Source: Straminergon stramineum
Lineage: Eukaryota > Streptophyta > Bryopsida > Hypnales > Calliergonaceae
Length of the DNA: 64,000 nucleotides
Direction: 5' to 3'
NCBI GenBank assembly: GCA_963920665.1
Contig: OY987263.1
Coordinates: 19,455,430-19,519,429 of the forward strand
Positions within the stretch are counted from its first letter, which is position 1; each line of letters begins with the position of its first letter. The notes below the pieces were generated by a model, which was not told the DNA's origin, made no database searches, and was given only the letters and a program-made list of their open reading frames with translations. Shown here in pieces: positions 36,280 to 48,305 of the stretch. The position numbers and the translations under genes were made by a program.

Positions 36280-39200
36280 GCATAGAAATTATGTGTACGA
36301 TCAAAAATTGAAACATATCAACAAAATCTACTTTCAAATTGATTTTGAAGCAAGTTCAATTGCAACATCTTGGTTCTTCATAAAAAAATTCATTAATATT
36401 GTTATTTTTTTCATCCAAAAAAGAAGAATTAAAAAAAAATTGAAAAAAATTGTGTTCACTATATCATTGAATTAAGAAATGTTGGATTTCTAATGAAATG
36501 TTTTCATTTATGACTTGATCTTTTGAATCCCTAAACTATAAATGCAATTTTTGCTACATACAATGCACAATTCTATATGGAAAAACAATGCTAACTTAAA
36601 AATCATCATGATTAAAGAATCTATTAGATTCAGTTCAATTAACTCCACTATGTGACCAAGGGAACCATTGTACATCTGACATGTTTATGTCAATGTCTTG
36701 GAAGTTCTATTGGAAAATCGGAGAATTTCCTAGCTTCTAAAAGGTGTCTTGGATTTTTCAAATTTTATCCGGAAGTGGGCATGGAGGGTTTAAATTTTAT
36801 CGGTTGACAGACCCCATTTCCTAATGCAATTTGGCAATTAGCCGCCATTTATGTTTTTCAATTTGCCGATTACCTATATGTCAAAAATGGGTCCGGTTTT
36901 GCATTTTGGTGGTGGATTTTTATTCACTACACATTTTTCTAGTTAAAGTGTTCTTGTCTTTCACTTCCAATTTTTTTTCTTAAAGTATCCTTGGTAAGAG
37001 TTGAACCTAGCAAAGCCCCTACCATCTTAGGGCCAAGGATGTAGCCTTTGGAAAATATAAGGATCCCCAAAGGGTCCAAGTATTTTTTAGAGGCTTGTTA
37101 GTACTACAAGTCAAGAAAATTGAGTGCCACTACCATTAGTATCACCTGCACCAGATGGACAAGAAAAATAGGGAAGGAGAGTTTGAAAGCAAAGGTTTCA
37201 AAAAACACACAACCGGCAAAGAAAAATGACGATAAAATTAGAGAAAGGGACAAGCATACCTGTCTTCCAAAGTGAGTCCAAATCGCAAATCACCTAAATC
37301 ATGAATCACCCAAATAGCCTACACCCAGATTAGTAGAAGCACCTCGGAGGAGTCAGAACACCCTCAATTTCTAAATCAATAGTGGGTGTTAGGAATGAGG
37401 CTGGACCTTAGGAAATCAAATAAACCTTGCACAGAGCAAGGAGAAGCTACATCGTTGCATCTTTGACTCAATGTAGAGTTTTGTGATTCTATTGTTGTAT
37501 CACTTAGTGAGTGTGAGTCCCAATGTCTTGCGGAAGCATGAGCGAGATAGCAAGGAAGAATTGAGTGAGCTAGAGAGGGAAACTCCAACAATTGAAATTT
37601 CAAAAATAGAAACCCTAAACCCAAGAGGCAGGCCCGAGTGAGTGAGTAACAATGAGGTAGCAATGGTAATGACTTTACAACTCAATGAGTTTATTTTCAC
37701 TTTGTTTTTCCAAATCCCATTGTTCCAACGGCACAAATGCAAAAAATAGCTACATGGTTGCCATAGTGTGCCTGACACCCTGATTGCCTCCAAATTTGCA
37801 CACTTAACTATTTCACTTGTTTGGGAATCCCATGTAGGCTTGTACTTAAGTCTTAAGGCAACAAGGCCAATTAAGATAAACCAACCTATTACCACCTTGA
37901 TTTGCAATCTGCCTATCTCGAGGTCAATTCCAACAGGGACACATATTTTTTAGAGGTGTGCGCTTGTTTCTTGAATCAAGACCAAGTGGAATTATAATTT
38001 TCCGATCAAAATTGTAATTTTTGTGAATTTTATAAGTAGTCAGCCTTGAAATTACAAAACTGCTTGTAGACTAGAGTTATAAATAACCCACAACTAACCC
38101 ATAATCACCTAATGAAGTACTAAATATTCTCTATTAATGGAGTGACAAGTCACTCCATCTTGTCATAAAATCCCTAATTTTGTCATTAAAAACTCTAATT
38201 TTGTCAGAGAATGAAGGGAATTGGGGGGGAATTTTAGGTGGAATTGGGGCCAAGAGTGGGTGACAGAATTGGGCTGGCCTATTATTGGAATTGGGCTGCC
38301 GAACGGTAATGGGCTAGTGTACCCTACCTTAGATGCTGTGAGCAAAGTACAACACACTAGGTATACTACAAAAATTTCTCTATACAAGTCAAAATAATTT
38401 CCTAAAATGCATGTGCTTGGTTGGCTCCCCATTGTAAAAAGGCATGTAAATCAGTAATTTTCCTACATACTCCTATGATGGACAACAAAATTGCCAAAGT
38501 TTTTTTATCCCACCCGGTCCATTTCTAAAAATCTCCTTTTTCACTCGGAACCACTTCCTATACTTTTCTACCTCGTTCAGAAATTATCAAATCAACCGGC
38601 TAGCTCATAACTAAATGCCGGTACTTCCCAGACATTGGTTTATTTCATGTAGTGTCACTGAAAATTTGAAACGATTCTTATAATGAAATAGTAATATAAT
38701 AAGAAAAAGACAAATGAACAAAGTTAAACACTATAAATATGTTTCCTTTACTATAATAAGAACACATAAATATCCTATTTATTTAGCAAAATTTAAACCA
38801 TTATTTTATTTCAATGACTTTAATATCATTAATAACATGCAAGTACAAAAGTGTTTTGCATTTCCATTACAAATCTAAATTAAAAAAAAAAACATTGCTC
38901 TAAATGTTGGAACGACAATTGAGTTTGAAAGTTTAATTTTCTCGTATACCTAAGAAAAATACCAAAAATATGAAATCAATTAATATCAAAAATAAAAAAA
39001 ACTTAGGTCCTTCAGTAGATGGTGATTGGAGAGAATGACTATGTGGATAAAACATTTAAATCCTTAAAGGAGTGTAAAGGCATAAAACTCTTGTACTATT
39101 TTGTGTCACAAGTTTTGTTCCAAACATAAAATTCATCATAACTTCTAGAGTCTTTGCTTGTTATATTTGAAACTCACATTGAAGATGAACAATACCTTGC

Positions 39201-40267
39201 CTAGGTCAATCCAAAATTTTTATTATTTTTATTTTTATTATTATTTATTACTTAATTTCTCTAATTTGTCACACTTTAGGTTCGAAGTGGATTTAGACAT
39301 TTAGTATTGCAATGGGTCTAAAGTGATGATTTTTACTTCAAAATTTCAACAAAATATTCTTCTAATAAGGTTACAAGAACTTGTTGAAGGAATTTTCAAA
39401 AAAGTAAATTGATTGTCCTCCACAAATGCAAAAAAGGCTCTACTGTGCATGCATTTTTGGACATCCAAAAAAACACTTCTATGACCTTTTTGGTGAATTA
39501 TTTTCTCCATAATATTGTTAAGAAATATATGTCTATATTTTTTTGAATTTTTTCTTATTCTCTAGCAATTTAAACCAAAAAACAATAAATTCTCACTTCA
39601 TTTTTTGTGCATAACTATTGCAATAAACTTTATTTAGGAACCCATTTTTGGAAACATGTTATTTTTAATACTTTTGGAGGAATTCTTTTATTAGAAGTCC
39701 AAAATATGAAAAATTAGATACAAACATTTGGAATATGTAGAATTTTGTTAAAAAACTTTAAAATATAATTCAAGATAATAGCATTTGAAGGAGGATTGCT
39801 ATTATGTGAGCATAGGAGGGTGAGCCCATGAGCCTAGAATACTACATACTTATGTTATATGTGTATATACTATAGAAACCATCTATGATTATAAGATATA
39901 TATGTTACAAATACTTATATTATAGGTGTTTATGATACATATTCCTTCTGTAGTGTGTAATATCTATTTTATAGGTACCTATAATATAAACTCAATGCTC
40001 ATAAGCTCACATTTTTGGGCTCACATACTAACATAGTTGGTCAAGAAAACAAGACCTAGGCTTCTCCATCTCTTAGGGATAAATGTCATGTCAATTATCT
40101 ACATGCCACATTTCAATGGTAGACAAGGAAATCAAAAAAAGAAGCCAAAAGTTCCCAAATTTCCCAAATCTTTTGGGATAATATAACTTTTATTCGAGGA
40201 ATCCAATTAAAAAATTAATTAATTTCTAGGAGAGGTGAATGTCTCCATCATGTGTCAAGAACATCTG
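36280..40267. other. Mostly featureless stretch
   Basis: 37.1-38.4 kb is less AT-rich and holds open frames of 60-135 codons on both strands with no recognised family. The MITE-like element at 39796-40034 is the only structured feature. Confidence 0.4.
39796..40034. mobile_element. MITE-like element with internal TATAATATAGGT-type repeats
   Basis: Inverted ends TTGCTATTATGTGAGC and GCTCACATACTAACAT frame a stretch with short degenerate units around GTACCTATAATATA. The element at 59995 has the same architecture, and a related unjoined stretch is at 10044-10150 and 10600-10690. Confidence 0.5.
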
Positions 40268-40271
40268 TTAA

Positions 40272-41180
40272 CCCCTAAATGTATTAGACTATGTTTACAC
40301 GCAAAATGCTTCCAAATTGCCATTTGTAGTACAAGTACCAAATTTTAGGGAAAAAAATGAGGTTTTGGATACATGTATCCATAGGACAGTGCACTAGTTT
40401 GAGAAGATGTGGGAAAATTTTCCAATGTGTGAATTGCAAGATATGAACTTTTGAATTCACAAAAATCTTTTTTGGAGCCCAGCAAAAAAATAGGCAATTG
40501 CAATTCACAAGGCCACATTTGTATGAAAAAATGTCCAAAATAGTGGTTCTTCTTTGGATTCATTCTTGAAGGCCATTTGGCTATGTGCTTGAAAAAATTC
40601 AAATCATTTGGAATTGTCCAACATATAAGAAAAAAATATAAAGAGAATGAAGTAGAGAATGATTCAAAATGCTAAATTGTTGAGAATTTTGTTATAAAAT
40701 TGAAAAATGTCAATCCCAATGGTTGTAAAGTTGTAATAAACAATCTCCACCCAATATTTTTTTTTCAAAAATATTGAGAATTGAGTTAAAGAAAGGACTT
40801 CAAATTTTATCTTAGAGTAGAGATTCCATAACTACCCACAAACTGAAACTCCTCATTGATCAATATGGAATGATTCAAAGCTTTCCACATGTTTTTAAGT
40901 CTAGAAAATCAATTTCAAATTTTTATTTATGAAAAAAATGATTTTAAAAGATTTTTTTTAGTTGTCATGACTGTCCACAAAGCAATGAAAATGACATATC
41001 ATGCAATAACTTTTTAACAATATTGACAAGAGTTATGGAAATTTTGGGCCTTAAAGCTACTCCTTAGGCGCATTTGTATGAAAATTTCAAAGAAAAAAAT
41101 AAAAATTCCATTTATTATGAGTTGCCCAAAATTGCTATGTTGCCCAAAAATGTAGTTTTGGAGTTTAGGTGTGTGTGTGT
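40272..41180. mobile_element. TTAA-target element, family B, right end eroded into a GT repeat
   Basis: TTAA 40268-40271 is followed by CCCCTAAATGTATTAGAC. The interior matches the 24135 copy along its length (TTGTAGTACAAGTACCAAAT, TGAGAAGATGTGGGAAAAT). The expected end reads GGAGTTTAGG and then passes into (GT)n at 41169-41184, so the terminal GGGGTTAA is lost. Confidence 0.65.
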
Positions 41181-41184
41181 GTGT
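41169..41184 (+). repeat. (GT)n microsatellite at the family B right end
   Basis: Eight GT units replace the expected GGGGTTAA terminus of the element at 40272. Confidence 0.75.
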
Positions 41185-42904
41185 TTAAAATTGAGTTTGT
41201 AAGAGCCTACCCAAGTTTTTCAATGTCTCATGACTTCTTAACCTTTTCATATGGTGTCCAAATCATGCATGCTAAAACACATTGGAATCATCTTTTAGTA
41301 GCCAATAAGATCTAATAAATTTATGTTTAATACTCAAAATTATCCAATTGTACAAAATTAGTGACAATAATAGATGTGCATACCTTACATGGTTCATCAT
41401 AGACCTTAAAAGTTAAAATCAATTGAATCATACAAAGACAACCTTCATATGGGAAATATTGCTACATTCTCTCACTTCTAGGCTCACTTCTCTATAGAAA
41501 GACAATTGGAAGATTTGACTAGGAAATTCAAGACTTTATGACATTTGCTCAAGAAGACTATTTCAAATAGGATTGGTAATAGATTATTCAATGAGAGGAT
41601 TAGAACCACATGCAAATAGTGTTCTTCCAACTAGGCAAATGCTAAATTCCTCACATGGTTGGCTAATTCCACAATTTGTCACTCAACACTTAAGGGCTAA
41701 GAATCTTCCAATTTACTAATTCATTTATTATAATCTATATCTTTTAGGTTTCTTCAAATTATAAGTTACAACCATCTTAAATATTGCTTTTTAATTCTTT
41801 CACTCTACAACTCAGTCTTCTTACAATCATTTATTCATCTAATTTGGTTTATTTGCACCACAACTTGGCTTAACTTCTTCTTGAGAACCATTTGAAGTTT
41901 TATCTACCAAATTGGTTATGGCATTCTTGGATACACAATCCATCTTTGCACAATTACAACAACAACGTAATTTACATTTTTTTGGTACCAACTTAGAATC
42001 AATTTTCTTCACTTTAGTGTCACCCATCGTTCAAGTATGACTTTTCTCTCTACTGGAATCTAAGTTACAACCTTACTCACACTCATGAATATACAACTAT
42101 TGACACAAGTCACACATGCTCAACCAAAACCAATTAGGAACAATTTTGAAGACAACATTCAAACTTTATATTCCTACTTGTTTTTTACACTTAAATCACA
42201 CATCACACTTCAATGATAAGCTAACCTCCACTTTATACAACTTTAGATACTCCATAATTCATACTCACACTACATTTGCAATAGTCAATATTCTAGATAC
42301 CAATTTGGCAATACACTCTTGTAAACATAATGAAACCTTAAACATCCCAAAATTGGTGATATGACATGCAAATCAAACATGCTCATTCACATAAATTCTA
42401 GCACATTAGAGCTAAACTCAAAATACTAGCTCGAACTACAATTGCCCATTAGAACTAAAGCAACTATCCTAAGATAAAAACAACAACTTTCAATTAGACA
42501 CAAAATTATAGTTTACAAGACACTAACATTCATCACTTCAACTATATCTTCCATATTCAATTGTGACTCACAATTTCATAATAACTAGCTTAGAAACATT
42601 CACCATAACACATACCCAAATAAACAATGCATTTGCCAATCCTCACTCATTTGCACTCACAACTCCAAAGAGACAAATTCCCGACAAATTCCCATTTGGT
42701 CACAACTACACAAATTTTCACGGTATCGACACCTTCAATCAAGACTCCAACAACAAACCAACTCGGACATGTACAAAACAAGCACACATACACACAACAA
42801 ATCCCGACTTGGATTCCCAACCTCACTGAACCCCTAAAATCTACATTGCTCAACTTGTACTCACACACATTACGCGCAATGAGACCAATTAGGCTTGAAA
42901 CATC
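41185..42904. other. Gene-free, strongly G-poor plus strand
   Basis: From about 41700 the plus strand is rich in A, C and T but nearly lacks G, as in 34700-35100 and 44340-45050. No gene was found. The small open frames on the plus strand reflect this skew. Confidence 0.5.
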
Positions 42905-43028
42905 ATCATATTAATTCAAATGATGAACTCGTCACCCAATTATAGTCTCAAAATTTTCACCTAATTAGCATCATTATACTAATTCAAATGGTGATCGCAT
43001 CATCCAATTATAGTCTTGAAGTTCTAAC
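42905..43028 (+). repeat. Two tandem copies of a unit of about 65 bp
   Basis: TAATTCAAATGATGAACTCG and TAATTCAAATGGTGATCGCA begin two adjacent units that also share CCAATTATAGTCT. The array ends directly at the TTAA of the family A element at 43033. Confidence 0.55.
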
Positions 43029-43032
43029 TTAA

Positions 43033-43994
43033 CCCCTCACCACCCAAGGCATGAAGAGATTCAAAAACAACATTTCTTTTGAAGTGTTATAGATATAATT
43101 TTTACTAAGTTATAGAGATCACAACCATACAATCTTGTCGTGCACTTATTGTGGATGACGTGCATCAAATTTGGTGTCATTTGACTGCATACATTGCAAA
43201 ATTAAAATATTTTAGTGTTGAAAAAGGATGCTAAAATTTTCCTAAAACTACATTTGGAGGCAAAATTTGGTTTCTAAATCTACTCAAATGAAGAAACTTC
43301 AAACTATAAAGTGATTCAAAATCAGCATTAAAACACATTGATGGAAAAAAATTATCAATCAATTGACTCATTGTGTTTGCAAAATGGCTTTGAAATGTCA
43401 AAAAATAGCAAGAAAAGTTGCAAAAAAACACATCAAAAACTGAACCTCCTTCTACTAAAATGCTTCTCAATAACTCATAACTTCTTGGATTGATATGAAA
43501 TTTTATACACACAAACTAGACTAGTATACGCAACTTTTCTAAATTCCCCTTATTGAAAACAAACATTGTATGAAGAAAAAACAAGCCATTGAAGTTCATC
43601 GTAATCCCAAAATGTTGGGATTTTGAACTTTGAATTGCTCTCAGACATTCAAAACAACTTGGATTGACATGGAAATTCTATCACAATAACTAGACTTGAA
43701 GGGGAACATATCCCAACAAATTTTATTGAAAACAAACTTTGGATGAAGGAGATACAAGCTCCCGAAGTTGCAATCATCAAATGCAATTTGGTGAACTCAA
43801 ATTGAACTTGTGAACTTCGATTGGCTTCCCAAAATTCAATACATCTTGGATTGATTTGAAAATTTTACCACACAAACTAGAAGAGAGAGTGCAAATTTTA
43901 CAACATGTTTTATTGAATTTTGGCATTGGATGCAAAAGTCATGACACTTTGAATTTGAGTTGAGGACACTTTCGGTCCCCTTCAGTGGTGAGGG
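43033..43994 (-). mobile_element. Family A element, reverse orientation, about 962 bp
   Basis: TTAA 43029-43032 is followed by CCCCTCACCACCCAAGG. The right end reads CAGTGGTGAGGGTTTAA, with one G of the terminus lost. The interior follows the reverse complement of the 6482 and 33982 copies (TTGGATTGATATGAAATTTT, AACTTTGGATGAAGGAGATA). Confidence 0.77.
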
Positions 43995-45225
43995 TTTAAC
44001 AATAGGTTCATTGCATTGTAGCCTCTCATACGACTAGCATTTTAAAATCACTCCATCACTATCTCTACAACTAATGTACTTTCAGTAAAGGAAAAAAACC
44101 AATTGATTTGGGTTTGGGACTTGCATGTACTTCTTTTACTATGTCAAGAAGTGGTAAAAAAGAATCACTTGAAAATCACTTGTGGATCTTTTATCCACAA
44201 TCTTGTACATACTACCAATGGTCGTAGTCGACTTTTTATTTATTTTCGACTACAATTTCTAGAATTTAGATATGCAATATATTGTTGGAAAGAACTACAA
44301 TTGATTGTCAATGTTGTTATCTTTTACCACTCTTGGGTATAATGTTTGTAGTGGGTCCCTTCAAACTCAAACACCACAACCAAATAGGAACCTAACATGC
44401 AATCATACACCTAAGCCAAATTAGACACTTATGGTAGAACCACCCATTACCAACCAAGCCCCATGGCCAATCTATAGGTATTGGAATTCAATACCTATAG
44501 AATGAATGATTTCTAACCATCAATTCTTGGTTTTCGACCATCTTCTAACCATCAATGTCATGACACATGCGCATGATTTTGAGAGTCAAAGTAGTCTTTG
44601 AATGAATAGCTACGGAAGATTTTATATGTTGGGGATGGGTTCATATCAATTTTTGACTACCAAAATTCTTAGTAATTTCAATTCAAGGCAAAAAATCATC
44701 AAAAAATTTGCATCCCCATGATTTCAATATTTCTATTAGATAGAAATTTTATACTGCCTTCTACTACTCCAAATCATGCACACAATGCTTAAGTGGTTGG
44801 TAATGGATGATTCTACCATAACTGCAGAGGATAACTTCCCACTAGGAACTCTTGCTCACAAATAAACCACCTCAACATTCAACTTGGAACAACTTGCCAT
44901 GCATCCTACTTAGCACACCAACCATCAAATCCATCGAATTGAGCACTAAATTGGGGAACTAACCTACCTACTAGGAAAAGGAACAAAAATACCACAAAAA
45001 TACCACAAAACAAATTCCAACTATGAATTCCACACTCCCCAACCATGCAATTTCAACAATTGTTGTTCATGTGTTTTTTGGTGAATTCAATAGGGTTGAT
45101 AGGAATTACGAATCATTATTTAATAACTAGTTATTATCAAAAGTCCATGTCCACTATCCACTCAAAAGACAGAGTACTTCTTGCTCAATTAATTAGCCCT
45201 CCTCTCCCCCCAAAAATTAGTAGCC

Positions 45226-46538
45226 TGTCACAATCCTCATCACAAGGCGTGCCCATGCCACCTTAGTAAGCAAGGAGGATGTTGGGAGTGACTCCCCAAG
45301 CCTCGCTAGAGATGGGGTGAGGGGGACTAGGAGTCCCGAGCAATCAAAGCGTTGCAGCATTTTGATCCGGACGAATTAGGGGGCATGTCGCACATGCTTG
45401 GAAAGCTTGTGAGGAGACGTGTCCATGGGTTCAAAAAGAATGCAAGAATCCGAGTTGGAAGTCAAAAGTTATGACTCCTCAAAGTTGGCAGTGTCCCAGC
45501 CTTCTTGTCGTGTCCCAAGGCATGGAGACATGGGAAACAAGGTTTGGAAGGATTCCTTTGAGACAAATAGGGCATGCCGCATATCATTGGAAAGCTAAAG
45601 AGACAAGCTTTCTATAATGATAAGGCTCATGAGGAGATGAGCTGTGAGCTAAAAGTTATGGGCATCCAAAGAGGGTGGAGTCCCGGAGAACTACACCTCT
45701 TAGGGGACTCGTACCTTTGGAGGGTCATAACTTCCTCAATGCTTGTTGTAATATGAAAAGTGAATAGTCCATGGTGATCTACAGAAAATTTAGATCACGA
45801 AAATGGGCTCGCAATTGGGATTTGGAGCTCGGAGTTAAAAGTTATCTTGATGGAAAGATCGGGAGTCTTTGGGGGTCCGATTTGGGGGATACCACTTGGA
45901 ATTGGGTGGTCTTTCAAGATGGGGAGCATCTTGGAGGTTCCCGGTGACCTCTAGTATAGAGGAGGCTACCGAATTTTGTAGAGAGTACTATGAAGAGGGG
46001 TGGTCTCCCTCCTCCTTCCCGGATGGTGCCATAGTGAGCCAAAGTGGCCCTAGGTGGTGAGGTTAGTGTTGGAGCCTCATCACCACTTATGTGTTGCCGT
46101 AGAGTGCTTGTGCACTTCTTGATACTAGTTGGGTGGTGTCCCACTCTACACTAGACCATGGTGTGAGTTCCGTTTGGTGAGTTCTGATTAGTGAGTCCCA
46201 AAATGAGTTTGGTTGAGCCTAGTGGGGAATTGGTTCCCATTCAAGGGCGGTTAGTATCGGGAGGGAGTAGTGTCTCCACTAAGTGCTTGGACATCAATGG
46301 AAGTTCCGCCCCATGTCATCAAATGACATGCCCAGTGTCTTGTGGGAGTTAAGAGTTGGATTGGAAGTGTTGGGAGTTAAGGAACAGGGAACCCCGTGAC
46401 TTGAGTTGGAACCTAACATTGTGGATGCGTAACATGTACAATGTTAAGAGAGTGTGATCCTTCATGTCACTAAAGGGTGAAGTGCTTGAAAAGCAGTAGG
46501 TGACCTTAAGGTAGTAAGTGTCACTAAGAGGCGCAACA
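45226..46538. mobile_element. Second solo LTR of the same family, 1313 bp
   Basis: It begins TGTCACAATCC and ends AGGCGCAACA, with near-matching 5-bp flanks TAGCC (45221-45225) and TAGTC (46539-46543), one substitution apart. Shared phrases with the 17876-19090 copy include GGAAAGCTAAAGAGACAAG versus GGAAAGTTAAAAAACAAGG, GCATATCATTGG, and GGAGGGTCATAACTT versus GGAGGGCCATAACTT. The diverged duplication and lower similarity suggest an older insertion. Confidence 0.72.
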
Positions 46539-47565
46539 TAGTCATTGATCGATTTTGAAAAAGAATAAAAATACCCCCTTCTGTGCCGTCGTTGATCTTG
46601 ATACCGTACATATACTATATATATAAGGATATGAAAATGGAAAAAAATATGGATATAGATATGGAAAACATATAAGGATTATCCCATATTGATTATTAAA
46701 CGACTTTGTTTTAAAAAATACAAGAGTGAGGGGGGTATTGTTTTTTCCCATGTGGTGAGGGGGGGTTGTGCAATTAAAATTGAATCCAATTTTAATTGCC
46801 TCAGACAACCGTCCTCACTATCCACTCAAAAGAGAGCCTCACATTGACACCCACTTTGTAAGTTAAGTTTCAATATAACTTAGAGCATCATTAATGAAGG
46901 ACCAACAAAGAGACACTTTTATTGTCTCATTTAGAGTCTTTCAATAATTATCGTGGGCTCTCTCACTTGGAATCCCTCCATGATCACTATAGACTCTCTT
47001 GTTTGGAGTCCCTTCATAATTACTATTGACTCAAACATTTTTGTATGTGTAATATACCCTTGGAATTTTTTTACAATTACCTTTTTAATGGTATAATATA
47101 CACCCAAAATTCAAAAAATTGCAATGGGAAATTCCAAAAGAAAGATTTGTAGTCGTTTTGGGATTGCACAAAACAGTGGTAAAAGGAACCACACTCGATT
47201 TTGGGTGTGGTTTTTTTTACCAAGTTTCATTATAGTGCAAGGTCAATATGTATTTGCCAAAAACACTCCAAAACTAGCATTCCTATTTTTTAAGACCTAA
47301 GTTAAAAAGAATTTGCTTTTTCTATAGATTCCACTAAACAATCTTGAAGTAGAATCTATCCTCTTTATATGATTCATCCCTACCTACTACATGTGAACAT
47401 GAACATCTCCTTAGGCACTCAAATTGGTTGAAATTGAATATCCACATTAGTTTTCTCAATTCTCAAGGGTCCATGTCACTTCACACCACCTCACAATGTG
47501 ACACATGGTATGTTTCTTTTCTTTTCATAACTGACATACTAAATGTCGAATTTGACCTTCCCTTA

Positions 47566-47833
47566 GGAGGACACTAAATCCTGCGATCAAAGTGGGCCCC
47601 ATAGGGGCCAGATTTACCACGGGGAAAACGCAGGAATTTTTTATTTTTTGCACATAATTTTTTTGGAAAATTCTGAATTCATTTTTGCAATCAGAGACCC
47701 CAAATTAGCTTGGAGAGATCTAGAACATACCCTAGGCACGGCTCAAAATAGGGGGCAGGTTTTACTTTTACCCCCGAGTAAAACACAAAATGCCCCTACG
47801 GGGCCCACTTCGATTGCAGGATTTAGTGTCCTG
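47566..47833. mobile_element. MITE, 268 bp, with 10-bp target duplication (Mutator-like)
   Basis: CCTTCCCTTA is found immediately on both sides (47556-47565 and 47834-47843). Inverted ends read AGGACACTAAATCCTGCGAT and, on the other strand, AGGACACTAAATCCTGCAAT, extending to GTGGGCCCC. A 9-10 bp duplication fits Mutator-like elements. The core TGAATTCATTTTTGCAATCA is shared with the 48069 element. Confidence 0.72.
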
Positions 47834-48068
47834 CCTTCCCTTACGGTAAATGGGATGAAACTTTCAGCCTGTTTTGACAGGAGGGAAAGTCCGACTGTAC
47901 CCAGAGACAGAAATATTCCAATAATAATATCTACACAGCCTGACTCAGCATGTAAGTAGAAAGCACAATGATTTATCAAGTGCGATACTGGGAGCTGAAA
48001 TTAGTGTTAGTGACTTGGGTAAGTGGCCATGCAGGGAGGTTCAGAGAGAAGAGAGAGCTCATTCACAG

Positions 48069-48305
48069 GGCCAGGGTGGATTGACCCCCTCGCTCGTCCC
48101 CAAGGTAAAACCCTGAATTTTTTAAATTTTGCACACATGATAAAATTTGTAAATTTTGAATTCATATTTGCAATCAAAGGCCCTCAATCACCCTGGAGAT
48201 GTGTAGAGGCTGAATTAATGAAGCACAAAATACAGGGGCTTTTTTTTACATGCACCCCTGGAATGACTTGGGGAGGGCGAGGGAGGGGGTCAATCCACCC
48301 TGGCC
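48069..48305. mobile_element. MITE, 237 bp, long perfect-looking inverted ends
   Basis: Ends GGCCAGGGTGGATTGACCCC and GGGGTCAATCCACCCTGGCC are exact inverses, and the match continues imperfectly for about 35 bp. No target duplication is obvious. The core (TGAATTCATATTTGCAATCA) is shared with 47566-47833 although the termini differ. Confidence 0.7.
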
